Under the pieces are notes generated by a model. The model was not told the origin of the DNA. It did not search any database and saw only the letters and a program-made list of their open reading frames with translations. Made by a program: the position numbers and the translations under genes. 46,401 nt of DNA from CAYFTL01 sp964346145 (GTDB taxonomy: Bacteria > Bacillota > Clostridia > Christensenellales > Aristaeellaceae): contig CAYFTL010000014.1 of assembly GCA_964346145.1 (NCBI GenBank), forward strand, positions 1-46,401, given 5' to 3'. Shown here one piece after another: positions 16,399-24,887 of the stretch. Within the stretch, counting starts at the first letter, position 1. Each line of letters opens with the position of its first letter.

Positions 16399-16468
16399 AG
16401 TCGCTATAGAATCAAAGGCTATCTGTCTATTTTAGTCGATTGAAGAACAGAACGGAAGATAAGCAGTG

Positions 16469-16504
16469 AACGGGCGAAGCTAAAAAGCTTCGCCCGTTTT
16501 TTTG
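16469..16504 (+). terminator. Terminator of the sugar ABC operon
   Basis: Perfect 13-bp stem AACGGGCGAAGCT (16469-16481) / AGCTTCGCCCGTT (16486-16498), 4-nt loop, then a T-run to 16503. The next 130 nt hold no gene. Confidence 0.95.
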
Positions 16505-16631
16505 TATGATTCAACGCCTATTATCTGGCACCATTTATATACCTTAAAATGAGTTGGGGGGGTATTGAAGATTATCGTTTGATTTTGCGCAGGCGGGGCG
16601 CGAAAACGCGATCAAAACAAACAATAAAAAA

Positions 16632-16658
16632 CATAGCAACACATGGTCGGTTGCTACG
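16632..16658 (-). terminator. Terminator of the activase genes
   Basis: Stem TAGCAAC / GTTGCTA (16634-16640 / 16650-16656) with T-rich flanks on both sides. On the minus strand it is followed by a U-run, so it ends the two-gene transcript from the right. Confidence 0.75.
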
Positions 16659-16675
16659 TTTTTTTCATAGAAGTT

Positions 16676-18046
16676 TCAGTCGCTATGGGCTACCCCCACA
16701 TTTTTGATGGGAATTTGGCTGGGTTCAGATTCCGGCACGGCGGTTGTTTCGTGAACCACGGGTGTGGCGCGCTGTTCCAAGGCTTCGCGTCCGACTGCCA
16801 GCATGAGTTTGATTCGGTTTTCTTGGTTGACCTTGGTGGCGCTCGGGTCGTAGTCTATGGCTACGATGTTTGCGTTTTCATGCATCTCGCGAATGCGCCG
16901 AATCATGCCTTTGCCGTTGATGTGGTTGGGCAAGCAGCCGAAAGGCTGCGCGCAAACGATGTTTTCATAGCCCTGTTCGCACAGTTCCATCATTTCGGCG
17001 GTCAGCAGCCAACCTTCACCCATCTTGCTGCCATAGCCGATGATGTCCTTCACCAGAGATTTGGTGTGTGGGTAAGGAGAGGGTGCTACAAACTGTGGAT
17101 AATCTTTGAGCACATTCAGCATGATGGATTCCATGCGCAAAAAGAAGTTCATCAAAGTGTTGACCACTGCGTATTTTAGTTTATTGCCGCCATAAAGCTT
17201 AATGTCTTCCAGGCGGTTGTCCACTTTAAAGAGCATGAAAGCCATGATGCCCGGTACCATAACTTCACAATCCTGAGAGGCTAGGAAGGCTTCCAAGTCG
17301 TTGTTGGCAAGGGCGGAATATTTCACATAGATTTCGCCGACGATGCCGACCCGCACCTTAGGCACATGGTGAATCGGGATGCGGGCAAAAGTATCGGCGA
17401 TTTGTCTAAGGTTGTTTTTAATATCTCGGGAGTTCAGGCCATGCTCCTGCAAAAACTGATTGGAAAGGGTATCAATCCAGTGCTGCACCAGCTGCTGAGC
17501 TTCGCCCCGGTTGAGCTCGTAGGGCCTAACCTGATTAGACAGGAGCATGAGCATATCACCATAGACGAGTGCGGCGATGGCCTTGCGAAGGATGGGCAAT
17601 GTCAATTTAAACCCGGGATTGCTTTCCAGGCCCGATAGGTTGACCGAAATTACGGGTACGTGGCCATATCCAGCTTTTATGAGGGCTTTGCGCAAAAGAT
17701 GGATATAGTTCGAGGCGCGACAACCGCCGCCGGTTTGGGTGATGACCAAAGCGGTCTTGTGCACATCGTATTTTCCGCTGTTGAGGGCATCAATCATTTG
17801 ACCAATGACCAACAATGCTGGGTAACAGGTATCGTTGTGCACATATTTAAGCCCTTCTTGCACAACTTGCGGGCCGTTATTGGTTAAAAGCTCCATTTTA
17901 TAGCATTCATTGATAAATACGTTTTTAATCAACCCGAAATGGATGGGGGCCATGTTGGGAATCAAAATGGTATAGTCCTTGCGCATTTCCTGAGTAAAAA
18001 GCACGCGGCCTTGCTGTTCTGGGGTTTTGAGAGCGCTATTTGGCAT
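16676..18046 (-). CDS. C-terminal part of a 2-hydroxyacyl-CoA dehydratase activase-like protein (HgdB-related)
   Basis: 456-aa protein matching what is normally the C-terminal third of very long (about 1400 aa) activase/dehydratase-like proteins of Clostridia. Conserved-looking cysteines occur in HNDTCYPA, TQTGGGCRASNY and CAQPFGCLPNH, the last a hallmark of this family. AGGTGA sits just before ATG 18046, and the upstream gene stops 15 nt earlier, so it is an independent, properly initiated cistron and not a frameshift remnant. It probably binds the 964-aa partner. The family's substrate is not established, and no CoA-transferase or dehydratase alpha/beta genes are nearby. Confidence 0.85.
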   Translation of the reverse strand: MPNSALKTPEQQGRVLFTQEMRKDYTILIPNMAPIHFGLIKNVFINECYKMELLTNNGPQVVQEGLKYVHNDTCYPALLVIGQMIDALNSGKYDVHKTALVITQTGGGCRASNYIHLLRKALIKAGYGHVPVISVNLSGLESNPGFKLTLPILRKAIAALVYGDMLMLLSNQVRPYELNRGEAQQLVQHWIDTLSNQFLQEHGLNSRDIKNNLRQIADTFARIPIHHVPKVRVGIVGEIYVKYSALANNDLEAFLASQDCEVMVPGIMAFMLFKVDNRLEDIKLYGGNKLKYAVVNTLMNFFLRMESIMLNVLKDYPQFVAPSPYPHTKSLVKDIIGYGSKMGEGWLLTAEMMELCEQGYENIVCAQPFGCLPNHINGKGMIRRIREMHENANIVAIDYDPSATKVNQENRIKLMLAVGREALEQRATPVVHETTAVPESEPSQIPIKNVGVAHSD

Positions 18047-18061
18047 TCAAGTCACCTACTT

Positions 18062-20956
18062 TTATTGTTGGATCGCAGCAAACAAACTCCTTAAGCGGAT
18101 TTTGACTGCACCTAGGTTGGTAATTTCGTCGATCTTAATTTGGGTATATATTTTGTCCTCGGCCTCAAGGAGCTCACGAATTTCGTCGGTGGTGATGGCG
18201 TCTATACCGCAACCAAAGGACACCAGCTGCACTAGGTTCATGTCTTTCTGGGTTTTGATATAGCGGGCAGCTGAATAGAGCCGGGCGTGATAAGTCCACT
18301 GGTTGAGCACGTTGGTTCTCACCGCTTCGGCCTCTTCGCCGATCACATCCTCAGATATGATGGCGGCGTCAAAACTGGTAATCAGCTGGTCAATCCCGTG
18401 GTTGATTTCAGGATCAATGTGGTAGGGACGGCCGGCGAGCACGATAATCTGCTTGCCTTGGCGGCGCGCTTCGGCGATGATTTTTTTGCCACGCTGGTGA
18501 ACCTGATTCATATAATGCTCATACTCTGCGTAGGCAGTCGCACTAGCAGCCTTGACTTCTCTGTAAGAGATGTCGCAAAACTCGCGCAAGAGCACATCGT
18601 ACAGTTTGCGCGGAAAGTCTTTTTTGCGATGTACGCCTAGGTAATCCTTTATGAAACGCACCTTCTTAATGTCGGGCATATTGTTTAAGATCACTTCAGG
18701 ATAATAGGCCACCACGGGGCAGTTGTAGTGGTTGTCGCCCAAGCCTTCGTCAAAATTATAGCTCAAACAGGGGTAGAAGATGGTTTCCACGCCGGTATCA
18801 ATCAGCTTTTGCACGTGGCCATGCATCAACTTGGCCGGGAAACACACCGTGTCCGATGGAATGGTGCTTTGGCCCAGCAGATACAATTCTCGGTCCGATT
18901 CGGGGGAGACAACGACTTCAAAACCAAGCTTTGTAAACAGCGCGTGCCAGAAGGGCAACATTTCATACAGGTTAAGCCCCATAGGAATGCCGATTTTTCC
19001 CCGGGTGCCGGAGACAGGCTTGTATTGCTTTAAGAGTTTGTATTTGAATTCGTAAATGTTTAAAGACGTATCGGGCTTTTTGTGGGTAATCGGCCGCTCG
19101 CAACGGTTCCCGCTGATAAACTTCCTGTTGTTGCCGAATTGATTGATGGTGAGCAAACAGTTGTTAGAACATAGGCCGCAGCGGGCATCGCGCACGGTGT
19201 GCTCAAAATGCTCCAATTCGTGTGTGCTCAAAATTGTAGACGCGTCATTTTGGTGCTCTTGGGCGTAGAGCGCAGCACCATAAGCGCCCATAAGGCCGGC
19301 GATGGTCGGGCGGATGACTTCGGTGTCAAGCTCTTGTTCAAAAGCACGCAGCACGGCATCGTTTAAGAAGGTGCCGCCTTGCACCACAATGCGGCGGCCA
19401 AGTTCCTCCGGCGTGGTGGCGCGGATAACCTTATAAAGCGCATTTTTTACAACGCTGATGGAAAGACCTGCCGAAATATTTTGGATGGAGGCGCCATCTT
19501 TTTGTGCCTGTTTGACCGAAGAGTTCATAAACACGGTGCAGCGGGATCCCAAGTCCACAGGCTTGTCGGCAAACAGCCCCAGCTTTGCAAAATCTTCAAT
19601 GGAATAATCCAGCGCGTTTGCAAAGGTCTGCAGGAACGAACCGCAACCAGAAGAACAAGCTTCGTTCAGGAATATGCTGTCGATAACGCCGTTGGCAATC
19701 TGAAAACACTTGATGTCCTGTCCGCCGATATCTATGATAAATTCTACGTCGGGCATGAATTTCTTTGCGGCGGTAAAGTGGGCCACGGTTTCTACGATTC
19801 CGCCATCTAGGCGAAAGGCATTTTTAACCAGCTCCTCGCCGTAACCGGTGGCATAGGCGCTCTGCACGCGGATGGAGGGGTACTCTTGGGCGATGTTGAG
19901 CAAAAATCGGCGGATGATAGGTATCGGATTGCCGTTGTTGGATTGATAATCCTGAAGCAGGATTTTGCCGTCTGGAGTGATGAGTACCATCTTAACGGTG
20001 GTGGAACCTGCATCGATTCCCAAATATGCATCGCCGCTGTAGAGGGTGGGGTCGAAGGAATCTACCGAAGCCTGCGCATGGCGCTGAGCAAAAACCTTGT
20101 ACTGCTGTTGGTTTTCGAACAAGGGCGCGATAAAATTATAGCTACCGGCATCGTTAAAATTTTCGAACTTTTCGATGACGGTTCTTAGGTTCACATTGGT
20201 ATCGGCCGAGTATGCGGCGCCCAGTGCGACAAAATACAGAGAATCCTCCGGGCAAATGCCATTGAGATTTAAGGTGTGGTCAAAGGCTTTCCGAAGTTCG
20301 GGCAGGAAGGTAAGGGGCCCGCCGAGGTAGACTACTTGGCCTTCAATGGGGCGCCCTTGGGCCAGCCCAGCGATGGTTTGGTTGACCACCGCATAGAAGA
20401 TGCTGGAGGAAATATCGGTTTTTTGAGCACCTTGGTTGAGCAAGGGCTGGATATCGGATTTGGCAAAAACGCCACATCGGGAGGCCACCGTGTATTGCCG
20501 GGTGGCATGGCTTGCCAATTCGTTCATTTTTTCCGGTGTGATGTTGAGCAAGGTGGCCATCTGGTCGATAAACGCACCGGTACCGCCGGCACAAGAACCA
20601 TTCATGCGCACTTCTAACCCGTTTTTGAGGAACAAGATTTTGGCGTCTTCACCGCCGAGCTCTATGGCGACATCGGTTTCGGGCAAGCGTCGACGTATGG
20701 CTTCCCGGGTAGAGAAAACCTCCTGCACAAACGGCAAGCCTGTGTTTTCGGCCATGCCCATGCCTGCAGAACCAGATACTGCGATTTGGACATGCTCTCC
20801 CTCTGGAATCAGCTTGAGTACGGTTTGAAGCAACTCGCGGGTTTTTTCTATAATCAGTGAAAAATGGCGCTCATAGGATTTATGGATAATTTGGTTGTCT
20901 TGATCCAGGGCAACACATTTGATGGTGGTGGAACCCACGTCTATACCGATTTTCAT
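18062..20956 (-). CDS. Tandem BadF/BcrA-type activase with DUF2229-like region
   Basis: 964-aa protein. Two ASKHA ATPase domains in tandem (about 1-265 and 310-570) each start with an acetate-kinase-like phosphate loop (DVGSTTIK, DAGSTTVK). Each holds a cysteine pair 39 residues apart (C122/C161; C434/C473), the spacing that in HgdC binds one [4Fe-4S] cluster between two subunits. A cysteine cluster (CGLCSNNC, about 596-603) and a DUF2229-like region (about 640-870) follow. Such proteins energise electrons by ATP hydrolysis for difficult reductions. GGAGAA precedes ATG 20956. It forms a two-gene operon with 16676-18046. The pathway served is unknown. Confidence 0.9.
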   Translation of the reverse strand: MKIGIDVGSTTIKCVALDQDNQIIHKSYERHFSLIIEKTRELLQTVLKLIPEGEHVQIAVSGSAGMGMAENTGLPFVQEVFSTREAIRRRLPETDVAIELGGEDAKILFLKNGLEVRMNGSCAGGTGAFIDQMATLLNITPEKMNELASHATRQYTVASRCGVFAKSDIQPLLNQGAQKTDISSSIFYAVVNQTIAGLAQGRPIEGQVVYLGGPLTFLPELRKAFDHTLNLNGICPEDSLYFVALGAAYSADTNVNLRTVIEKFENFNDAGSYNFIAPLFENQQQYKVFAQRHAQASVDSFDPTLYSGDAYLGIDAGSTTVKMVLITPDGKILLQDYQSNNGNPIPIIRRFLLNIAQEYPSIRVQSAYATGYGEELVKNAFRLDGGIVETVAHFTAAKKFMPDVEFIIDIGGQDIKCFQIANGVIDSIFLNEACSSGCGSFLQTFANALDYSIEDFAKLGLFADKPVDLGSRCTVFMNSSVKQAQKDGASIQNISAGLSISVVKNALYKVIRATTPEELGRRIVVQGGTFLNDAVLRAFEQELDTEVIRPTIAGLMGAYGAALYAQEHQNDASTILSTHELEHFEHTVRDARCGLCSNNCLLTINQFGNNRKFISGNRCERPITHKKPDTSLNIYEFKYKLLKQYKPVSGTRGKIGIPMGLNLYEMLPFWHALFTKLGFEVVVSPESDRELYLLGQSTIPSDTVCFPAKLMHGHVQKLIDTGVETIFYPCLSYNFDEGLGDNHYNCPVVAYYPEVILNNMPDIKKVRFIKDYLGVHRKKDFPRKLYDVLLREFCDISYREVKAASATAYAEYEHYMNQVHQRGKKIIAEARRQGKQIIVLAGRPYHIDPEINHGIDQLITSFDAAIISEDVIGEEAEAVRTNVLNQWTYHARLYSAARYIKTQKDMNLVQLVSFGCGIDAITTDEIRELLEAEDKIYTQIKIDEITNLGAVKIRLRSLFAAIQQ

Positions 20957-21196
20957 ATATTCTCCGCCTATTCAGAATAACAATTTATACATAATCCATC
21001 AGAGATGGTTTATATCTATACTTATTAATACTATAATATTATCGCACGAAAGGCAACAAGCTTAAAGGGGTGTTTGTTTACGGTAAGTAAACTTCGGGTG
21101 ACATTGTTTTGGCAGATTTGCCATTTAACAAGGGTATCCTGTTGACCACAAACCATTCCAAAAGACTGGTGAAATGTAAAAAAACGGTTATAGGGA
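20957..21196. promoter_or_regulatory. Divergent intergenic region with inverted repeats
   Basis: No gene. Minus strand: a candidate promoter for the activase genes, TATAGT near 21036 with TTGTTG 18 nt further upstream. Two small perfect palindromes, GTTTAC-GGTAA-GTAAAC (21076-21092) and TGGCA-GATT-TGCCA (21110-21123), could be operators for either side. They are too short to be sure. Confidence 0.3.
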
Positions 21197-21226
21197 TTGA
21201 CGGAGCCAACAAAGCTGATATATGAT
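21197..21226 (+). promoter_or_regulatory. Promoter of the aro/pheA operon
   Basis: TTGACG (21197-21202), 18-nt spacer, TATGAT (21221-21226); each hexamer matches 5 of 6. Start of transcription near 21233 would give a leader of about 250 nt holding the Phe-rich peptide and the terminator. Confidence 0.75.
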
Positions 21227-21259
21227 ACAGGAAATAAATTTGCGAGGATCGGTTAAAGA

Positions 21260-21364
21260 ATGTTAGCAGAAAGAACGGATAAAGTACAAAACGTTGCGGC
21301 GTTTTTTTGCTTTTTTTCCCGGAGCTTTAGCGGCTTCGGCTCTTTCTGTTGTGTAAAACTATAG
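21260..21364 (+). CDS. Phe-rich leader peptide of the aro/pheA operon (34 aa)
   Basis: ATG 21260 to TAG 21362-21364 encodes 34 residues. Residues 15-29 read FFCFFSRSFSGFGSF, seven Phe in fifteen, five of them TTT and two TTC. GAGGA (21244-21248) lies 11 nt upstream, slightly long but usable. An in-frame stop at 21254 fixes the start. It lies between a good promoter and an intrinsic terminator in front of an operon that contains pheA. This is the expected design of a phenylalanine-sensing leader analogous to enterobacterial PheL: ribosomes stalling at Phe codons when Phe-tRNA is scarce would favour antitermination. The peptide itself probably has no other role. Confidence 0.8.
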   Translation: MLAERTDKVQNVAAFFCFFSRSFSGFGSFCCVKL

Positions 21365-21443
21365 TGTTCGGGAAAGTATAGCGAAAAAACCGGATACAAA
21401 AGTGAAAAGCAGCAAGAGAGAGCTCGGATGGGCTCTCTTTTTT
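21338..21443 (+). terminator. Attenuator: mutually exclusive antiterminator and terminator
   Basis: AGAGAGAGCT (21415-21424) can pair with GGCTCTCTTT (21431-21440; 6-nt loop, then U-tract to 21443) to form a terminator. It can instead pair with GGCTCTTTCT (21338-21347), extended with a bulge to 21351, inside the last codons of the leader ORF. The two partners are near-copies, so exactly one structure can form. An earlier segment CAGAAAGA (21267-21274) is perfectly complementary to TCTTTCTG (21341-21348) and could sequester the antiterminator arm. Pairings were found by eye; no folding energies computed. Confidence 0.78.
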
Positions 21444-21480
21444 GTCACAAAAAATAATACAGCTTGGGAGGATACATAAA

Positions 21481-22494
21481 ATGATCGTAGTTTTAAAGAA
21501 AGGAATTGCCTTGGAGGTTGTAGACAGGCTCATACGCAACATAGAAAAACAGGGTGTGGAAGTCAATCCGGTTGTGGGGAAAGAGTTGGTTATCCTAGGG
21601 CTGGTAGGCGATACCACTAAAGTAGATGCGGGACAGATAGAGGCAGATGCCAGCGTAGAGCGCATTATGTCCGTGGCCGAACCCTTTAAAAAGGCGAATC
21701 GCGCTTTCCATCCCGAAAACACGGTGGTTGAGGTGGGAGGATGTGAGATAGGTGGCGATAAGCTAACGATTGTTGCAGGTCCCTGTTCCGTAGAAAGCAG
21801 TGAGCAGATTGTTCGGGTGGCGCAGGCAGTAAAAGGAGCTGGTGCACACATCCTTCGGGGCGGCGCTTTTAAACCGCGCACATCGCCCTACGCATTTCAG
21901 GGGATGAAGCATGAGGGATTGGAGCTGTTGGTGCGCGCCCGAGAAGAAACCGGATTGCCCATTGTGTCCGAGATCATGTCGCCTTACGATTTAGAGGTAT
22001 TTGAGGAGAAGGTGGATATGATTCAGGTGGGGGCGCGCAATATGCAAAACTTCGATTTGCTGCGCGAATTGGGGCAAAGCGCAAAGCCTATATTGCTCAA
22101 ACGGGGGCTATCGGCTACCATAGGGGAGTGGCTGATGTCGGCTGAATATATTATGGCGGGCGGAAACGACAAGGTTGTGTTGTGCGAGCGCGGTATTCGT
22201 ACGTTTGAGACATTCACCCGGAACACACTGGATTTAAGCGCAATTCCGGCGGTGAAGAAGCTAAGCCATCTGCCGGTAATTGTAGATCCTAGCCATGCCA
22301 CTGGCAAATGGTGGATGGTAGACTCGCTGTCCAAGGCGGCAGTTGCGGTTGGGGCGGATGGCGTGATGATTGAGGTGCACAACGATCCCGAGAACGCCAA
22401 ATGCGATGGACAACAGTCGATAAAACCTACACTTTTTGAACAGATGATGAAAGATATAAGTGTTATCGCGCAGGCAGTTGGACGAAAAATTTGA
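21481..22494 (+). CDS. aroF: 3-deoxy-7-phosphoheptulonate synthase (DAHP synthase)
   Basis: First enzyme of the shikimate pathway: phosphoenolpyruvate + erythrose-4-phosphate to DAHP. 337 aa, with a ferredoxin-like N-terminal domain (about 1-70), the regulatory appendage of the AroF/Thermotoga-type enzymes, then the barrel with AGPCSVES, LRGGAFKPRTSPYAFQG, GARNMQNFDLL and VDPSHATG. ATG 21481 follows GGGAGG (21466-21471) at 9 nt. A longer reading from 21442 overlaps the attenuator and is not credible. As the first structural gene after the attenuator it sets pathway entry. The N-terminal domain suggests additional feedback by aromatic amino acids. Confidence 0.96.
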   Translation: MIVVLKKGIALEVVDRLIRNIEKQGVEVNPVVGKELVILGLVGDTTKVDAGQIEADASVERIMSVAEPFKKANRAFHPENTVVEVGGCEIGGDKLTIVAGPCSVESSEQIVRVAQAVKGAGAHILRGGAFKPRTSPYAFQGMKHEGLELLVRAREETGLPIVSEIMSPYDLEVFEEKVDMIQVGARNMQNFDLLRELGQSAKPILLKRGLSATIGEWLMSAEYIMAGGNDKVVLCERGIRTFETFTRNTLDLSAIPAVKKLSHLPVIVDPSHATGKWWMVDSLSKAAVAVGADGVMIEVHNDPENAKCDGQQSIKPTLFEQMMKDISVIAQAVGRKI

Positions 22495-22512
22495 TGGACG
22501 GGAGAAAGCAAA

Positions 22513-23589
22513 ATGCAAAACAGAATTCATATAGACTTGGCTGCCGACAGCTACGATATCGTGCTGGAACGTGGGGTCCTGGATAGGGCGGGCGAGCTGA
22601 TCCGAAATGCGGTCGGCGGAGCCAAGGCGTATGTGCTGACTGATCGCAATGTGAGCAAGCACTACGGTGCACGGGTGTGCAATGCTCTGCAGCAGGCAGG
22701 ATATGAGGTGAAACTTTGCGCGCTGCCCGCTGGAGAAAAAACCAAGAGCCTGGAGGTTTTGCCGGATTTGTATGGACAACTGGCAGGATTTGGAATTAAC
22801 CGGAGCGATGTGTTCGTGGCGCTGGGGGGTGGTGTCATAGGCGATTTGGGCGGATTTGCCGCGGCGACCTATTTACGGGGAATCCCACTTGTGCAATTGC
22901 CAACCTCCCTTTTGGCCCAGGTGGACAGCTCGGTGGGGGGCAAGGTGGCGGTGGATTTGCCTGAAGGAAAAAATTTGGTGGGCAGCTTTTACCAACCGAA
23001 ACTGGTGCTGATCGATGTGGAGGTTTTGCGCACATTGCCCGACCGGTATTGGGCAGACGGAATGGGAGAAGTCATCAAATACGCGGCGACATTCGATGAA
23101 GGTCTGTTTGAAGTGTTGGAGCACATGCCGGGGCGCGAGTGCGTAATGGGCAAGATCGACCAAATCGTGCAGCGGTGTTGCGAGATTAAGGCTAGAATCG
23201 TTGAGCAAGATGAACGAGATCTGGGCGAGCGTATGAAACTGAATTTTGGGCACACTTTAGGACATGCGATTGAAGTCGCTCAAGCATATGCCGGATTGAG
23301 CCACGGCGAAGCCGTGGCTGTAGGAATGTATTGGATAACCCGGTTAAGCGAAAACCGGGGAATTACCGAAGCAGGCACGTACGGCCGACTAGAACGGTTG
23401 ATATTTAAGCATGGTCTACCTTCGAAAATCAAATTGCAACATCCAAGACGAGCGATGAAGGCGCTCGAGATGGATAAAAAAAATTTGGATGGTCGACTTA
23501 CTTTGGTGCTGCTGGACCGGATTGGAAGCTGTATTTTGCATAAGGTGAATGCTGAGTTCTTAAGAGAGGTGGAGCAATGGGTTTCGTGA
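22513..23589 (+). CDS. aroB: 3-dehydroquinate synthase
   Basis: NAD- and metal-dependent cyclisation of DAHP to 3-dehydroquinate. 358 aa with the family blocks ALGGGVIGDLGGFAAATYLRG, PTSLLAQVDSSVGGK, MGEVIKYA and the metal-binding histidines in FGHTLGHAIE and SHGEAVAVGM. GGGAGAAAG precedes ATG. It lies 18 nt after aroF and overlaps aroA by 13 nt, so translation of aroB and aroA is probably coupled. All motifs look intact. Confidence 0.97.
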   Translation: MQNRIHIDLAADSYDIVLERGVLDRAGELIRNAVGGAKAYVLTDRNVSKHYGARVCNALQQAGYEVKLCALPAGEKTKSLEVLPDLYGQLAGFGINRSDVFVALGGGVIGDLGGFAAATYLRGIPLVQLPTSLLAQVDSSVGGKVAVDLPEGKNLVGSFYQPKLVLIDVEVLRTLPDRYWADGMGEVIKYAATFDEGLFEVLEHMPGRECVMGKIDQIVQRCCEIKARIVEQDERDLGERMKLNFGHTLGHAIEVAQAYAGLSHGEAVAVGMYWITRLSENRGITEAGTYGRLERLIFKHGLPSKIKLQHPRRAMKALEMDKKNLDGRLTLVLLDRIGSCILHKVNAEFLREVEQWVS

Positions 23590-24887
23590 AGATTTCCCCA
23601 GGTAGGCTAAACGGCTGCGTGAGCCCGCCGCCCTCAAAGAGTTTAGTTCATCGCGCGTTGCTGTGCGCTGCATTGGCGGAGGGACAAAGCGTTATAGGTA
23701 GTGAACGGGGGATCAGGCAGCTATCCGATGATATACAGGCCACACTGGATTGTGTTCAGGAGCTGGGCGCTAAGGTGCAGCGATCGGAACAAGGACTGAT
23801 GGTAGAGGGCAGAACAGGTTTTGATGTGCTGCAAGGTTCGATTTTTGGATGTAACGAGTCGGGTTCAACGCTACGCTTTATGATTCCTATAGCTTTGGTA
23901 TACGGTGGACAGATGCGTTTTATAGGGAAGGGTAACCTGTCTACGCGGCCGCTGGAACCATATCGGCAAATTTGCAGACAGCAAGGCATTGATTTTGCGC
24001 AAAGCGATGGGAAGGATCTGTCGCTCGAATTGAAGGGCAAATTGCGCGGCGGCGTGTTTCGATTACCGGGGGATGTTAGCTCCCAGTTTATCACGGGTCT
24101 CTTGATGGCGTTGCCTCTGTTGAAAGAAAGTTCGCAAATTGAGATTATTGGGGAGTTAGAATCTCAAGGTTATATTGATTTGACGATAGATGTAATGAAG
24201 GAGTTTGGAGTGATTGTGGAACGGAAGGGTTCGCACAAGTACAACGTAATGGGTAATCAGCGCTATAAGCCGTGTCAATACAATGTGGAAGCCGATTACT
24301 CCCAAGCTGCGTTTTTCTTGGCAGCGGCAGCGTTGGGTTCGCAGATAGAAGTATGCAATCTGCACAAAGCCTCTGCCCAAGGGGACAAGGCGATGATTAC
24401 GGTGCTGCAAGATATGGGCGCGAAGGTTGTCTGGAGGCAAGGCGCGCTAAAGGTGTTAGCGCCTGAGCAGTTGCAGGCCATCAATGTCAACGTGAGCCAA
24501 TGTCCGGATATTGCCCCGGAGATAGCGCTATTGTTGGCTGTGGCCAACGGAAAGAACGTGATTTCAGGTGCGACGCGATTGCGCATGAAAGAGTGTGATC
24601 GGTTGCATGCCATCGTGCAGGAACTTAACAAGATGGGGGCGAAGCTTTTGGAAAAAGGTGATAGCATTCATATTGAAGGGGTAGAAAAGTTGAAAGGCGG
24701 CGTTGAGGTGGACAGTTTTTCGGACCACAGGATGGCGATGATGCTGAGCGTCGCAGCAGCGCACAGCGAAAAAGGGGCGGCGATATCCGATCCGGGCTGT
24801 GTAAGAAAAAGTTATCCCGAATTTTTCGGGGAATTTGTAAGACTGGGAGGACAGCTTGAATGGGCGCGACGTTTGGGAAAAATATAA
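23577..24887 (+). CDS. aroA: 3-phosphoshikimate 1-carboxyvinyltransferase (EPSP synthase)
   Basis: Condenses shikimate-3-phosphate with PEP. 436 aa. Substrate motifs are PPSKSLVHRALL, NESGSTLRFM, GDVSSQFITGLLMALP, ADYSQAAFFLAA and DHRMAMML. ATG 23577 lies within the end of aroB, preceded by GAGGTGGAG. It overlaps aroC by 28 nt. A complete gene of ordinary length. The glycine-rich NESGST replaces the NAGTA motif of class I enzymes, so this is a non-class-I type by sequence. Confidence 0.96.
   Translation: MGFVKISPGRLNGCVSPPPSKSLVHRALLCAALAEGQSVIGSERGIRQLSDDIQATLDCVQELGAKVQRSEQGLMVEGRTGFDVLQGSIFGCNESGSTLRFMIPIALVYGGQMRFIGKGNLSTRPLEPYRQICRQQGIDFAQSDGKDLSLELKGKLRGGVFRLPGDVSSQFITGLLMALPLLKESSQIEIIGELESQGYIDLTIDVMKEFGVIVERKGSHKYNVMGNQRYKPCQYNVEADYSQAAFFLAAAALGSQIEVCNLHKASAQGDKAMITVLQDMGAKVVWRQGALKVLAPEQLQAINVNVSQCPDIAPEIALLLAVANGKNVISGATRLRMKECDRLHAIVQELNKMGAKLLEKGDSIHIEGVEKLKGGVEVDSFSDHRMAMMLSVAAAHSEKGAAISDPGCVRKSYPEFFGEFVRLGGQLEWARRLGKI

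Noticed and set aside
18047..18061. Sequencing error or frameshift splitting the activase gene
   Set aside because: A stop codon, a good ribosome binding site and an ATG are all in proper order, so a genuine two-gene arrangement is more likely.
21301..21320. Two T7 runs near 21302 and 21311 as a terminator
   Set aside because: The preceding potential stem is only about 4 bp. The runs are explained as TTT Phe codons of the leader peptide.
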